A stretch of DNA of 52,119 nucleotides from an uncultured bacterium (lineage in GTDB: Bacteria; Bacteroidota; Bacteroidia; Bacteroidales; Bacteroidaceae). Within the stretch, counting starts at the first letter, position 1. Each line of letters starts with the position of its first letter. Under the pieces are notes generated by a model that saw only the letters and a program-made list of their open reading frames with translations, ran no database searches and was not told the origin of the DNA. Made by a program: the position numbers and the translations under genes. This document shows, one piece after another, positions 44,845-52,119 of the stretch. The DNA is taken from NCBI GenBank assembly GCA_946188155.1, contig CAMHUC010000020.1:1-52119 (forward strand), in the 5' to 3' direction.

Positions 44845-46725
44845 ATGCGACAGCTTGAACTGCTGGCACCGGCCAAGAATCTGGAGTGCGGCATCGCGGC
44901 CATCGACCACGGTGCCGACGCCGTATATATCGGAGCCGAGCGCTTCGGCGCCCGTGCTGCGGCAGGCAATAGCATCGATGACATCCGTCGGCTCTGCGAC
45001 TATGCCCACCCCTTCGGTGCAAAGGTCTACGTCACCGTCAACACCATCCTCTACGACTCCGAGCTCGATGCCACCCGCCAGTTGCTCTGCCAACTCTCCG
45101 ATGCCCGTGTCGATGCCATTCTCGTGCAGGATATGGGGATAATTGGGATGGGTACTCACAACTTGACCCTTCACGCCTCCACCCAGACCGACAACCGCAC
45201 CCCAGAGAAGGTGCGCTGGCTCCGCGACATCGGTTTCCGGCGCGTAGTACTGGCCCGCGAGCTCTCTGCTGGGGAGATAGCCGAGATCCATCGCCAGGTG
45301 CCCGACGTAGAGCTGGAGGTGTTCGTCCACGGTGCCCTCTGCGTCAGCTATTCCGGCCAGTGCTATGCCTCGCAGTATTGCTTTGGGCGTAGTGCCAATC
45401 GTGGCGAGTGCGCACAGTTCTGCCGCATGCGGTTTTCGCTCGTGGATGCCGAGGGTAGGGTGGTGGAGCGCGACCGCCACCTGCTGTCGCTGAAGGACCT
45501 CAACCAGAGCGACCACCTGCTGGAACTGATTGAGGCCGGGGCCTGCTCGTTCAAGATTGAGGGCCGCCTGAAGGATGCTGCCTACGTGAAGAATGTGACG
45601 GCGGCCTACAGCCAGCGGCTCAATGCCATCATCAGCCGCCATCCCGACAAGTACTGCCGCAGCTCGCTGGGCAGATGCACCTACACCTTCACCCCCGACC
45701 TGCGGCGCACCTTCAATCGCGGCTATACCACTTACTTCCTCGACGGCCGACAGCCGGCCATCGCCTCCTTCGACACGCCCAAGGCCATCGGCCAGTTCGT
45801 GGGCACGGTGAAGGAAATACGGCGCGACTCCTTCAATGTGGCCGGCACCACCAGCTTCGCCAATGGCGACGGCCTCTGCTTCCTCGACGAGCACAGGCAG
45901 CTCGTAGGCTTCCGCGCCAACCGGGTGGCCGGCAATCGCATCTTCCCCTACCGTATGCCCCAGGGCCTGCGACCCGGCCAGCGCCTCTACCGCAACAGCG
46001 ACCAGGAGATGGACCGTCTGCTCGCCCGGCCCAGTGCCGTGCGCAAGATTGCCGTCACGCTATCCCTAAGGGCCGTTGACGATGGCTTCGAACTGTCGGC
46101 ACAGTTCTCTGGCGCAGTGCGCTCCGTGCGTGTTGCCGCCGAGCACCAGCCCGCACAGAAGCCTCCGCGTGAGAACATCGTACGCCAGCTGTCCCGGCTG
46201 GGCGACACCATCTATGAGTGCGAGCGCGTGGACATCCCTGCCGACTTCAACTACTTCATCCCCAACAGCGTGCTCACGGAGATGAGACGCCAGCTTTTTG
46301 AAAGTGAAGAGTTCTTCGACGAGCGAAGCGGCAAAGCCGAGCGAAGGGTGAAGAGTGAAGAATTTGCTGCCGCTATCCCTGCTTCAGCCGTGGACCCAAC
46401 TTCGGCGGCAGCAAATTCTTCACTCTTCACTCTTCACTCTTCATTTCCCTCTCTTCATTCTTCATTTTTATCAAACATCTCCAACCGCCTCGCCGCAGCC
46501 TTCTATGGCGAGCAGGCCCCCACAGCCTTCGAGCTGAAGGGTGGGGAAGGCCCCCTGATGCAGTGCCGCTACTGTCTGCGCTACGAGCTGGGCTACTGTG
46601 TGCGTCATGGCGGTCAGCGACCACAGTGGCGCGAGCCTCTCTTTCTCGCCTTGGGAGACGGCCGGCGCTTCCGCCTTGAATTCGACTGTAAGAACTGTCA
46701 GATGAACGTCTATGGTAGTGAATAG
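44845..46725 (+). CDS. Peptidase U32 family protein, RlhA/TrhP-like RNA hydroxylation factor
   Basis: A 626-aa cytosolic protein carrying the U32 signature EVFVHGALCVSYSGQCYAS (158-176) and the following Cys cluster (CAQFCRM). E. coli U32 proteins RlhA (653 aa) and TrhP (453 aa) hydroxylate 23S rRNA and tRNA; the length here fits RlhA. The C-terminus has a Cys-rich end (CRYCLRYELGYC and CKNCQM) that could bind a metal or Fe-S cluster. I chose ATG 44845 (MRQLELLAPAKN); the frame from 44770 is repeat DNA. An odd Ser/Phe/Leu-rich insertion at about residues 500-545 is encoded by an inverted repeat (46348-46430) and TCTTCA microsatellite. Confidence 0.85.
   Translation: MRQLELLAPAKNLECGIAAIDHGADAVYIGAERFGARAAAGNSIDDIRRLCDYAHPFGAKVYVTVNTILYDSELDATRQLLCQLSDARVDAILVQDMGIIGMGTHNLTLHASTQTDNRTPEKVRWLRDIGFRRVVLARELSAGEIAEIHRQVPDVELEVFVHGALCVSYSGQCYASQYCFGRSANRGECAQFCRMRFSLVDAEGRVVERDRHLLSLKDLNQSDHLLELIEAGACSFKIEGRLKDAAYVKNVTAAYSQRLNAIISRHPDKYCRSSLGRCTYTFTPDLRRTFNRGYTTYFLDGRQPAIASFDTPKAIGQFVGTVKEIRRDSFNVAGTTSFANGDGLCFLDEHRQLVGFRANRVAGNRIFPYRMPQGLRPGQRLYRNSDQEMDRLLARPSAVRKIAVTLSLRAVDDGFELSAQFSGAVRSVRVAAEHQPAQKPPRENIVRQLSRLGDTIYECERVDIPADFNYFIPNSVLTEMRRQLFESEEFFDERSGKAERRVKSEEFAAAIPASAVDPTSAAANSSLFTLHSSFPSLHSSFLSNISNRLAAAFYGEQAPTAFELKGGEGPLMQCRYCLRYELGYCVRHGGQRPQWREPLFLALGDGRRFRLEFDCKNCQMNVYGSE
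46348..46430. repeat. Perfect 25-bp inverted repeat inside the U32 gene
   Basis: 46348-46372 is perfectly complementary to 46406-46430, with 33 bases between. The right arm runs on into CACTCTTCACTCTTCA-type microsatellite to about 46470. It is in frame and adds a low-complexity stretch (NSSLFTLHSSFPSLHSSFL) to the protein. Confidence 0.85.
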
Positions 46726-46738
46726 TGATTAGTGAATA

Positions 46739-47743
46739 ATGAAAAGTATTTGGCATCATACGCTTACAAAAAGATTGATAAGGGGCTTGCTCTTGTCACT
46801 ATTCACTATTCACTATTCACTATTCACTATCTCCTGCTACAACCGTGGTCCCATCACTCCCGACGCATGGAACCTCACCGAGCGCCAGCTCGACTCCATC
46901 TCCTTCTACACCACCCACCACTACACCCAGGGCTACAACTTCGTCATCACCGCCGACTCGCTCGTCATCCTCGAGCAGCAGGCCGAGATGATGCCCGTGC
47001 CCGACGTGCTGGCCTCCGAAATCACCGTCGGCGACGTCACCATCCCCATGCTCTCGATGGTCGACTCGCTGACGCTCCGCCGCCACAACCACCTGGTGGT
47101 GGCCGACATACGCACCGTGCCCACCGACTCCATCGACTCCGTATGGGTGAAAGTGGCACGCGACCAGCTAACCCAGGGGTGGGTGCGCGAGTGTACGCTC
47201 CTCAAGGCCGTGTCGCCCGACGACCCCATCAGCCAGTTCATCGACTTCTTCTCCAATGCCCACCTGCTCATCACTCTGGCCTTCTCGACACTCGTGGGAG
47301 CAGCCTACGGCGTGAGGCGACTGCTGCGCAAGGGGGCCAAGATTGTACACTTCAACGACATACCCTCCTTCTATCCCACGCTGCTCTGCCTGCTCGTGGC
47401 TTCTTCGGCAGTGCTCTACAGCTCCATACAGCTCTTCGCACCCGAGATGTGGCGACACTTCTACTACCATCCCTCGCTCAATCCCTACGCGCTGCCCTGG
47501 CACCTGGGGCTCTTCGTCACTGCCGTATGGGCCATACTTATCGTGGCCATCGCCACCGTCGACGACGTGCGCTGCCACCTGCCTCTCGGCGAGGCCATTC
47601 TCTACCTGGCCGGATTGGCTGCCGTATGCGCCTTCTGCTACGTGGTATTCTCCGTCGCCACCTTATATTACGTCGGCTATCCCTTGCTCATAGCCTATTT
47701 CGCATTCGCCCTATATCGCCTCTCGCTCCAAAAATCCATATAA
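46739..47743 (+). CDS. Conserved Bacteroidales membrane lipoprotein, function unknown
   Basis: A 334-aa protein. The N-terminus (residues 16-33) is a hydrophobic signal ending at a lipobox-like Cys33 (FTISC), built from the repeat IHYSLFT. A periplasmic domain of about 140 residues follows (DSISFYTTHHYTQGYNFVIT to TQGWVRECTLL, SH3-like by appearance). Then come four membrane helices (about 175-195, 215-237, 255-277 and 285-328), and a short basic tail. I recall similar unnamed proteins in Prevotella and Bacteroides, but no function. It starts 13 bases after the U32 stop, in a repeat region that pairs with its own 5' end. Confidence 0.8.
   Translation: MKSIWHHTLTKRLIRGLLLSLFTIHYSLFTISCYNRGPITPDAWNLTERQLDSISFYTTHHYTQGYNFVITADSLVILEQQAEMMPVPDVLASEITVGDVTIPMLSMVDSLTLRRHNHLVVADIRTVPTDSIDSVWVKVARDQLTQGWVRECTLLKAVSPDDPISQFIDFFSNAHLLITLAFSTLVGAAYGVRRLLRKGAKIVHFNDIPSFYPTLLCLLVASSAVLYSSIQLFAPEMWRHFYYHPSLNPYALPWHLGLFVTAVWAILIVAIATVDDVRCHLPLGEAILYLAGLAAVCAFCYVVFSVATLYYVGYPLLIAYFAFALYRLSLQKSI
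46797..46830 (+). repeat. 7-bp microsatellite (CACTATT) in the signal-peptide coding region
   Basis: Four exact CACTATT units plus CACTAT (46797-46830) lie in codons 20-31 of the gene at 46739. The upstream stretch 46713-46737 contains AGTGAATAGTG and AGTGAATAAT, complementary to the array. As 7 is not a multiple of 3, gain or loss of one unit would shift the frame. Confidence 0.9.
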
Positions 47744-47750
47744 ATAAGGA

Positions 47751-47781
47751 TTGCAGGGCGGGGCAGAATGGTGTACCTTTG
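47751..47781 (+). promoter_or_regulatory. Promoter of the TonB-dependent receptor gene
   Basis: TTGC at 47751-47754, a 19-base spacer, and TACCTTTG at 47774-47781 fit the Bacteroidetes consensus. The start codon is 33 bases downstream. Confidence 0.7.
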
Positions 47782-47814
47782 CACCCGAAAAAGGGAAAGA
47801 TTGTATTATTGTTT

Positions 47815-50331
47815 ATGAAAAGACATTCCATGATAGTGCTCCTTGCACTGGGCTGCCAGCTCACGGCTGCTGCCCTGCCAGCAGAAGTCCTCACCGACGA
47901 GGCTCTCAGTGATACCAGTAAAGTTGTTGATTTAGACGAGGTGGTGGTCGTGGCCCAGCCTAAGGAACAGGTGCGGCTGCGACTCCAGCCTCTAAGCAGC
48001 AGCGTGTTCGGCAGCGAGCAGTTGCAGCAGCTCAACGTGCGCGACCTCTCACAGCTCTCGCAGTATGTACCCTCGTTCACCATGCCCGCCTACGGCTCGC
48101 GACTCACCTCGTCGATCTACGTCCGAGGCATCGGCTCACGCGTCAACAGCCCCGCCGTGGGCATCTACTACGACAACATACCCCTGATGTCGAAGGCTGC
48201 CTTCAACAACCACTTCTATATGCTCGACCGTGTGGACATCCTCCGGGGCCCGCAGGCCACTCTCTACGGCCAGAACACCGAGGGCGGACTGGTGCGCATC
48301 TACTCGAAGAATCCCATGAACTATCAGGGCACCGACATCCGGCTGGGCATCGGCACCGGGCTGTGGCGCAACGTCGAGGCCGCCCATTACAACAGGGTCT
48401 CAGACAAATTCGCTTTCAGCGCTGCCGGCTTCTACAGCGGGCTGAAAGGATTCATCGACAACAAGAATTTCGACGAGAAGAACGACAAGAGCCTCGAGGC
48501 TGGCGGCAAGCTGCGACTCATCTACCAGCCTACCACGCGGCTGAAGTTCGACTGGACCACCGACTACCAGTGGGTCTCGCAGAACGGCTTCGGATACGGA
48601 GAGTACTATCCCTTCGGACTCCCTGCCGACGAGGCTTCAATAGCACCGGGCAACCGTCCTGACGACCCTGCCACCACCATCATGAACGGCTACCGCCGCA
48701 ATATGCTCAACACGGGGCTCTCCATCAGCTACGACACCCGGAGCCTGCTCTTCACCTCCACCACCAGCTACCAGCACCTGAAGGACTGCATGCAGATGGA
48801 CCAGGACTACAAGACGCCCGACTACCTGCGCCTGGAGCAGCAGCAGCGGATGAACGCCATCACCCAGGAGTTCGCACTCCGCAGCCACGGCGACAGCCGC
48901 TGGCAGCACGCCACGGGCATCTTCGGCTCCTACCAGTGGCTCCACACCGATGCACCCGTCTACTTCGGCGACGCCATCACGGGGCCTATAGGCCGCGTCA
49001 TCACCAGTGCCATGACCAATGCCATGAAGCAGGCCATGCTGGGGCGCATGCTGCCCCAGATGATTGAGCAGATGAAAGGCGAGATGATGGCCCAGGGCAT
49101 GCCCGAGGCCGCCGCACAGGCGGCTGCCGAGAAGGCGGCTCCAGCCGCTGCCGAGAAGGCGGCACAGGCTGCTGTCGAGAAGGCCGGCATCAACATGTCG
49201 GCAGAGATGGCCGTGCCAGAGGCGTTCGACACCCCGCAGGCCAACCTCGCCGTGTTCCACGAGTCGAACATCCTGCTCACCGACCGCCTCAGACTCACTC
49301 TTGGCCTCCGGCTGAACTACGACTGGATGAAGATCAGCTACGATGCACTGGCCTACATGAACATGACCGGAGGCACCGCACAGGCCACTGCCACCTACCA
49401 CCTGACCTCCAACGTGCGCGACAGCCGCTCGCGCCACGACACGCAGCTGCTGCCCAAGGTGGGCCTCACCTACAGCCTGGGCAGTAACCTCGGCAACCTA
49501 TACGCCATCGTCGCCAAAGGCTACCGCGCCGGAGGCTACAACATACAGATGTTCAGCGACATCCTGCAGACCGACCTCTATGCCCACCAGCAGGACGCCA
49601 TGCGCGGCGACTACGACGTCAGCCACGACGCGGCCGACTACGATGCCATCGACGAGACCATCTCCTACAAGCCCGAGGAGTCGTGGAACTTCGAGCTGGG
49701 CACCCATCTCAACCTCTTCGACAGTCGTGTCCACCTCGACCTCGCCCTCTACTACATGAAGATACGCAACCAGCAGCTATCCCAGATGATTCCCAGCTCC
49801 AACTATGGCCGCATGATGACCAATGCCGGACGGAGCCACTCCCTCGGTGCAGAGCTGACCCTGCGTGGGCGTGCCCTCGACAACCGTCTCGACTGGGGAG
49901 TCACCTACGCCTTCACCAGTGCCAAGTTCGATGAGTATGTGCATCAGGACTTCAACCTGTATCAGGACGCAGAAGCAATGGCGACTCAGATTAGCTACAA
50001 GGGCAACTCGGTGCCCTTCATCCCACAGCACTCCTTCAGTGCCATGGCCGACTACCATATAGGTAAGTTCACCGTCGGCCTGAACCTCACTGGCCAGGGC
50101 AAGACCTGGTGGGACGAGGCAAATACCTTCGCGCAGAAGTTCTACGCCCTACTCGGTGCCCATGCCGACTACGACTTCGGCCCCGTGGTCGTCACCCTCT
50201 GGGGGCGCAACTTGACCAACACCCACTACAATACCTTCGCCGTCAGCTCCAGTGCTGCCGGGGGGCAGGCTTACTTCGCACAGAAGGCCAATCCCATACA
50301 CGCCGGGTTCGATGTCTACGTACATTTCTAA
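47815..50331 (+). CDS. TonB-dependent outer-membrane receptor
   Basis: An 838-aa outer-membrane transporter energised by TonB. The signal peptide (MKRHSMIVLLALGCQLTAAA) is followed by a TonB-box-like DEVVVVAQ, the plug domain (about 50-165; SSIYVRGIGSRVNSPAVGIY, VDILRGPQATLYGQNTEGG) and a beta-barrel ending in the aromatic DVYVHF. There is no SusC-type N-terminal domain and no SusD gene, so iron-complex or vitamin uptake is more likely than glycan uptake. Unusual is an Ala/Glu/Lys/Met-rich helical insertion at about residues 400-460. A longer frame reaches upstream to 46732, but signal peptide and promoter fix the start at 47815. Confidence 0.92.
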   Translation: MKRHSMIVLLALGCQLTAAALPAEVLTDEALSDTSKVVDLDEVVVVAQPKEQVRLRLQPLSSSVFGSEQLQQLNVRDLSQLSQYVPSFTMPAYGSRLTSSIYVRGIGSRVNSPAVGIYYDNIPLMSKAAFNNHFYMLDRVDILRGPQATLYGQNTEGGLVRIYSKNPMNYQGTDIRLGIGTGLWRNVEAAHYNRVSDKFAFSAAGFYSGLKGFIDNKNFDEKNDKSLEAGGKLRLIYQPTTRLKFDWTTDYQWVSQNGFGYGEYYPFGLPADEASIAPGNRPDDPATTIMNGYRRNMLNTGLSISYDTRSLLFTSTTSYQHLKDCMQMDQDYKTPDYLRLEQQQRMNAITQEFALRSHGDSRWQHATGIFGSYQWLHTDAPVYFGDAITGPIGRVITSAMTNAMKQAMLGRMLPQMIEQMKGEMMAQGMPEAAAQAAAEKAAPAAAEKAAQAAVEKAGINMSAEMAVPEAFDTPQANLAVFHESNILLTDRLRLTLGLRLNYDWMKISYDALAYMNMTGGTAQATATYHLTSNVRDSRSRHDTQLLPKVGLTYSLGSNLGNLYAIVAKGYRAGGYNIQMFSDILQTDLYAHQQDAMRGDYDVSHDAADYDAIDETISYKPEESWNFELGTHLNLFDSRVHLDLALYYMKIRNQQLSQMIPSSNYGRMMTNAGRSHSLGAELTLRGRALDNRLDWGVTYAFTSAKFDEYVHQDFNLYQDAEAMATQISYKGNSVPFIPQHSFSAMADYHIGKFTVGLNLTGQGKTWWDEANTFAQKFYALLGAHADYDFGPVVVTLWGRNLTNTHYNTFAVSSSAAGGQAYFAQKANPIHAGFDVYVHF

Positions 50332-50413
50332 TGTTTTTCTCTTGCCACTCTTGCCACTAAGCCGTAATACACTGAGTAACAACTACTTATCCTGTTGCAA
50401 GGCAGTGGCAAGA

Positions 50414-50576
50414 GTGGCAAGAGAAATGGCGTTGTTGCCACTGCGTAACCCGTTGATAGTCAGCACGTAAGATGCCTTAGTGGCAACAGTGGCAAGAGAA
50501 ATGGCGTTGTTGCCACTGCGTAACCCGTTGATAGTCAGCACGTAAGATGCCTTAGTGGCAACAGTGGCAAGAGAAA
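50414..50576 (+). repeat. 75-bp direct tandem repeat, 2.2 copies
   Basis: Copy 1 is 50414-50488, copy 2 is 50489-50563 and identical as far as I can read, and 13 bases of a third copy follow. Each unit begins GTGGCAAGAGAAATGG and contains AGTGGCAA and TTGCCACT in inverted orientation, able to form a hairpin. The stretch 50339-50361 is the reverse complement of 50477-50499 with one mismatch. Confidence 0.9.
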
Positions 50577-50594
50577 CCGCATAAATAATTTTCA

Positions 50595-50692
50595 GACGGG
50601 TGCTGCATCAGCATCACGGCCCGTCCTAAAGAACCGTCCAGCGGCTGGACTGCCGATTTGCCAAAACGTTCCGGCGAGTCCAGGCGGTGGAC
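50595..50692. repeat. Cluster of short palindromes
   Basis: GACGGG...CCCGTC (50595-50625, enclosing TGCTG-CATC-AGCA), GTCCAGCGGCTGGAC (50636-50650) and GTCCAGGCGGTGGAC (50678-50692). The last two have the same plan as the GTCCCA-N5-TGGGAC units inside the ABC-F gene. Confidence 0.75.
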
Positions 50693-50703
50693 CAGCATCA
50701 TCC

Positions 50704-50792
50704 CCACCTGCTGTAGGGCGTTTAGCTTGTCTAACGCCGCCTACCGCATCACCTTGCGGCGTTAGACAAGCTAAACGCCCTACAGCAGGTGG
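50704..50792. repeat. Perfect 37-bp inverted repeat
   Basis: 50704-50740 is perfectly complementary to 50756-50792 across the 15-base loop CTACCGCATCACCTT. Each arm also holds an imperfect internal palindrome (GGCGTTTAG with CTAACGCC), so a branched structure is possible. An A run (50796-50801) follows. Confidence 0.9.
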
Positions 50793-51043
50793 AGAAAAAA
50801 TAGGGTGAGTTGGAGAAAACCGCATCCACACGCTTTATGCTTTGTCTGGCTGGTATGTAGATGGTTGTTTCATCAAGACCCAGTTCGCTACAAGAAGGAA
50901 TGCCAATGGCACCTCAATCGTCACCGAGGAAGTTCCACCTGCAAGGGTACTCACTATTGAGTTGTCAGATGACAGAAACAAAGGTGCGGAAGGTTCTGAC
51001 TCTAATAGCGACGATTGCCTTCTATGTGTATTTCCATTGGATT

Positions 51044-52081
51044 TTATAGGAATCTGTCTATTATGCTCATTATGACTTCGTAAGTCGGTTTAATTGTTGT
51101 AATATCAGTGAGGACACTTGAATGGCCGTGCTTAATAGATGTTATGAAGGATTGTATCTCGCTGTAGTAGCCTTGCGAATAGATTTGGTTGTTGGAGAGC
51201 GTTGGAGTGAAGTTGTTGCGGGCATAGAGGTATTCGACAGTTCTATTATGAGTGTGAATCTTCTCGTATGGGACGCCAAGGATGGTGGAAGGTTTTGGCT
51301 CGAAGGTCAATTTTTCCATCTGAGAGAGACGGTAGATGCCCTTCGATGTGCAGACTTTGAGGGATTCTTCAGCAGAAGTCCAGGTGTAGGCGGTGGAGAG
51401 TTCGAGAGTGCCGACGATGTGTGGATGACTGAGCATGAGGATATAGGACGCTGGGGCTACTTGTTGGCAGGTGATGATTTCTGGTTTGCCAAAGAGATAG
51501 GTGACAAGGTCGAGAGGATGGATGAAAAGGTCGAGCAGAGCGTTACCTTCTGGATAGTTGCTTGTGAGAAAATGGAGGTCATAACTGATAAGATGCTCTT
51601 TGCTCAGACGCTTTTGAAGGATTTGCACGGCAGGAGCATAGCGTTTCTGCAATCCAACCATTGCTATGGGGGAGCCATAAAGTCGCTGCTTGTCTATGAG
51701 GGCATCAAGTTCCTGTAGTGTCTGACAGGGTGGTTTCTCCATGAACAATGACTTACCGCTTTGGAGGACGCGCGATGCGATGGAGAAATGGGCGGCAGGA
51801 GAGGTAGAGACCAAAACACCTTTGACGGCATCATCGGCAAGGATGTCATCAAGCGAGGTCGTGGCTTTCACTTGTGGAAACTTCCGTTCTATCAGCTGGG
51901 CTTTCCGCTCAGACGTGACGCAGATGTATTTCAGCGGTACGCCAAGGTAGTGGAGCACGGGATAAAGATTGGTGAGTGAGTGTTGGCCCATGCCGACGAA
52001 GGCATAAGAATATTGGTATGTTTGGGCGAGGAAACGCTCGGTACGAATACGTTTGTATCGTTCAATCAATTGCTGTATCAT
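51044..52081 (-). CDS. Gfo/Idh/MocA family oxidoreductase
   Basis: A 345-aa NAD(P)-dependent dehydrogenase of the sugar oxidoreductase type. The N-terminal Rossmann fold has the GxGxxS loop (FVGMGQHSLTN, about 28-38), and the family motif EKPP follows at about 115-118 (SLFMEKPPCQ). The C-terminal alpha/beta domain contains the expected FIHPLDLVTYLFG with the His-x-x-Asp pair. Base composition is visibly more A/T-rich than in neighbouring genes. Such genes often belong to surface-polysaccharide clusters, and the rest could lie beyond the window. Start ATG is at 52081; upstream sequence is only 38 bases. Confidence 0.88.
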   Translation of the reverse strand: MIQQLIERYKRIRTERFLAQTYQYSYAFVGMGQHSLTNLYPVLHYLGVPLKYICVTSERKAQLIERKFPQVKATTSLDDILADDAVKGVLVSTSPAAHFSIASRVLQSGKSLFMEKPPCQTLQELDALIDKQRLYGSPIAMVGLQKRYAPAVQILQKRLSKEHLISYDLHFLTSNYPEGNALLDLFIHPLDLVTYLFGKPEIITCQQVAPASYILMLSHPHIVGTLELSTAYTWTSAEESLKVCTSKGIYRLSQMEKLTFEPKPSTILGVPYEKIHTHNRTVEYLYARNNFTPTLSNNQIYSQGYYSEIQSFITSIKHGHSSVLTDITTIKPTYEVIMSIIDRFL

Positions 52082-52119
52082 AGATTCTTGAAGTATTGGT
52101 GATAAGTTGTGCGTGGATT

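Larger units (their letters stand above)
50332..51043. other. Repeat-rich non-coding region
   Basis: About 710 bases without a convincing gene. The first half holds TTGCCACT/AGTGGCAA repeats and a 75-bp tandem duplication. The middle holds several short palindromes and a 37-bp-arm hairpin. The last 200 bases (50830-51043) show a weak open frame (50842-51075) without recognisable similarity. Confidence 0.7.

Noticed and set aside
46732..50331. A single 1199-aa open frame covering the lipoprotein gene region and the TonB-dependent receptor
   Set aside because: The first 360 codons are another frame of the gene at 46739, without protein-like features. A promoter, signal peptide and family start fix the receptor at 47815.
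50414..50576. CRISPR array
   Set aside because: Direct repeats are contiguous 75-bp units without unique spacers, and no cas gene is present.
50729..50767. attC-like integron site (GTCTAAC and GTTAGAC in the 37-bp hairpin)
   Set aside because: The boxes match RYYYAAC/GTTRRRY, but the interval is too short for an attC site, the stem is perfectly paired without the expected extrahelical bases, and no integrase or cassette is nearby.
50842..51075. Short 77-aa plus-strand open frame
   Set aside because: No recognisable motif, no promoter or ribosome site, and its end overlaps the 3' end of the Gfo/Idh/MocA gene. A gene remnant cannot be excluded.
51122..51718. 198-aa plus-strand frame opposite the Gfo/Idh/MocA gene
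   Set aside because: Antisense shadow; the minus strand has the EKPP motif and Rossmann loop.

Overview
The window looks like a chromosome segment of a Bacteroidales bacterium, most likely Prevotellaceae (Prevotella sensu lato). Four things point there. First, Bacteroidetes-type promoters (-7 TAnnTTTG, sometimes with TTTG about 19 bases upstream) precede several operons, and the one at 35111-35141 is a perfect match. Second, the F1Fo ATP synthase operon has the order beta, epsilon, small membrane protein, a, c, b, delta, alpha, gamma. Third, Bacteroidetes-typical families are present: GldE, DUF4301, a LolA-like carrier, a YhcH-family exported protein and archaeal-type ProRS. Fourth, the intergenic spacers carry A/T-rich 7-9-mer repeats. 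These assignments rest on motifs read from the sequence and on family knowledge; no database search was possible.

Layout. 1-2408: 3' half of tRNA-Gly(GCC), an unrecognised gene, ssb and gldE. 2409-2736: non-coding, holding a seven-copy 21-bp tandem repeat and a perfect 32-bp-arm hairpin. 2737-5044 (minus strand): a YhcH-type protein and DUF4301, separated by a 17-bp inverted repeat around 51 bp. 5152-10949: a Rel/RelA-type (p)ppGpp synthetase lacking the HD hydrolase motif, a lipoprotein, NAD synthetase and a GH28 enzyme. 11022-12503: proS (minus). 12645-18434: OmpA-like lipoprotein, mtgA overlapping an alternative sigma factor, a NhaD antiporter, pfkA and a TTD14-like ATPase-CYTH protein. 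18616-25817: ATP synthase. 25873-35056: L,D-transpeptidase, Gpx, a 26-aa membrane peptide, tex (minus), LolA-like protein, ABC-F ATPase and M13 peptidase.

35168-43805 is the most unusual part. Five tightly packed genes share one promoter: a protein with four zinc ribbons, a membrane-anchored Ser/Thr kinase, a 1101-aa protein with a zinc ribbon and four tandem AAA+ modules, a zinc-ribbon-FHA protein and a PP2C phosphatase. My reading is a kinase/phosphatase switch that acts through FHA and zinc-ribbon adaptors on a large AAA+ remodelling machine. The parts recall the T6SS phosphorylation switch (PpkA/PppA/Fha) and ESX EccA ATPases, but no secretion structural gene is present. I treat it as a candidate undescribed system; its target is unknown.

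43869-52119: MetA with the acetyl-CoA-type Glu111, a U32 RlhA/TrhP-type protein with a repeat-derived insertion, a membrane lipoprotein whose signal peptide is written in a 7-bp microsatellite, a TonB-dependent receptor with an Ala-rich helical insertion, about 700 bp of non-coding DNA packed with direct and inverted repeats (including a perfect 37-bp-arm hairpin), and a Gfo/Idh/MocA oxidoreductase (minus) of visibly lower G+C.
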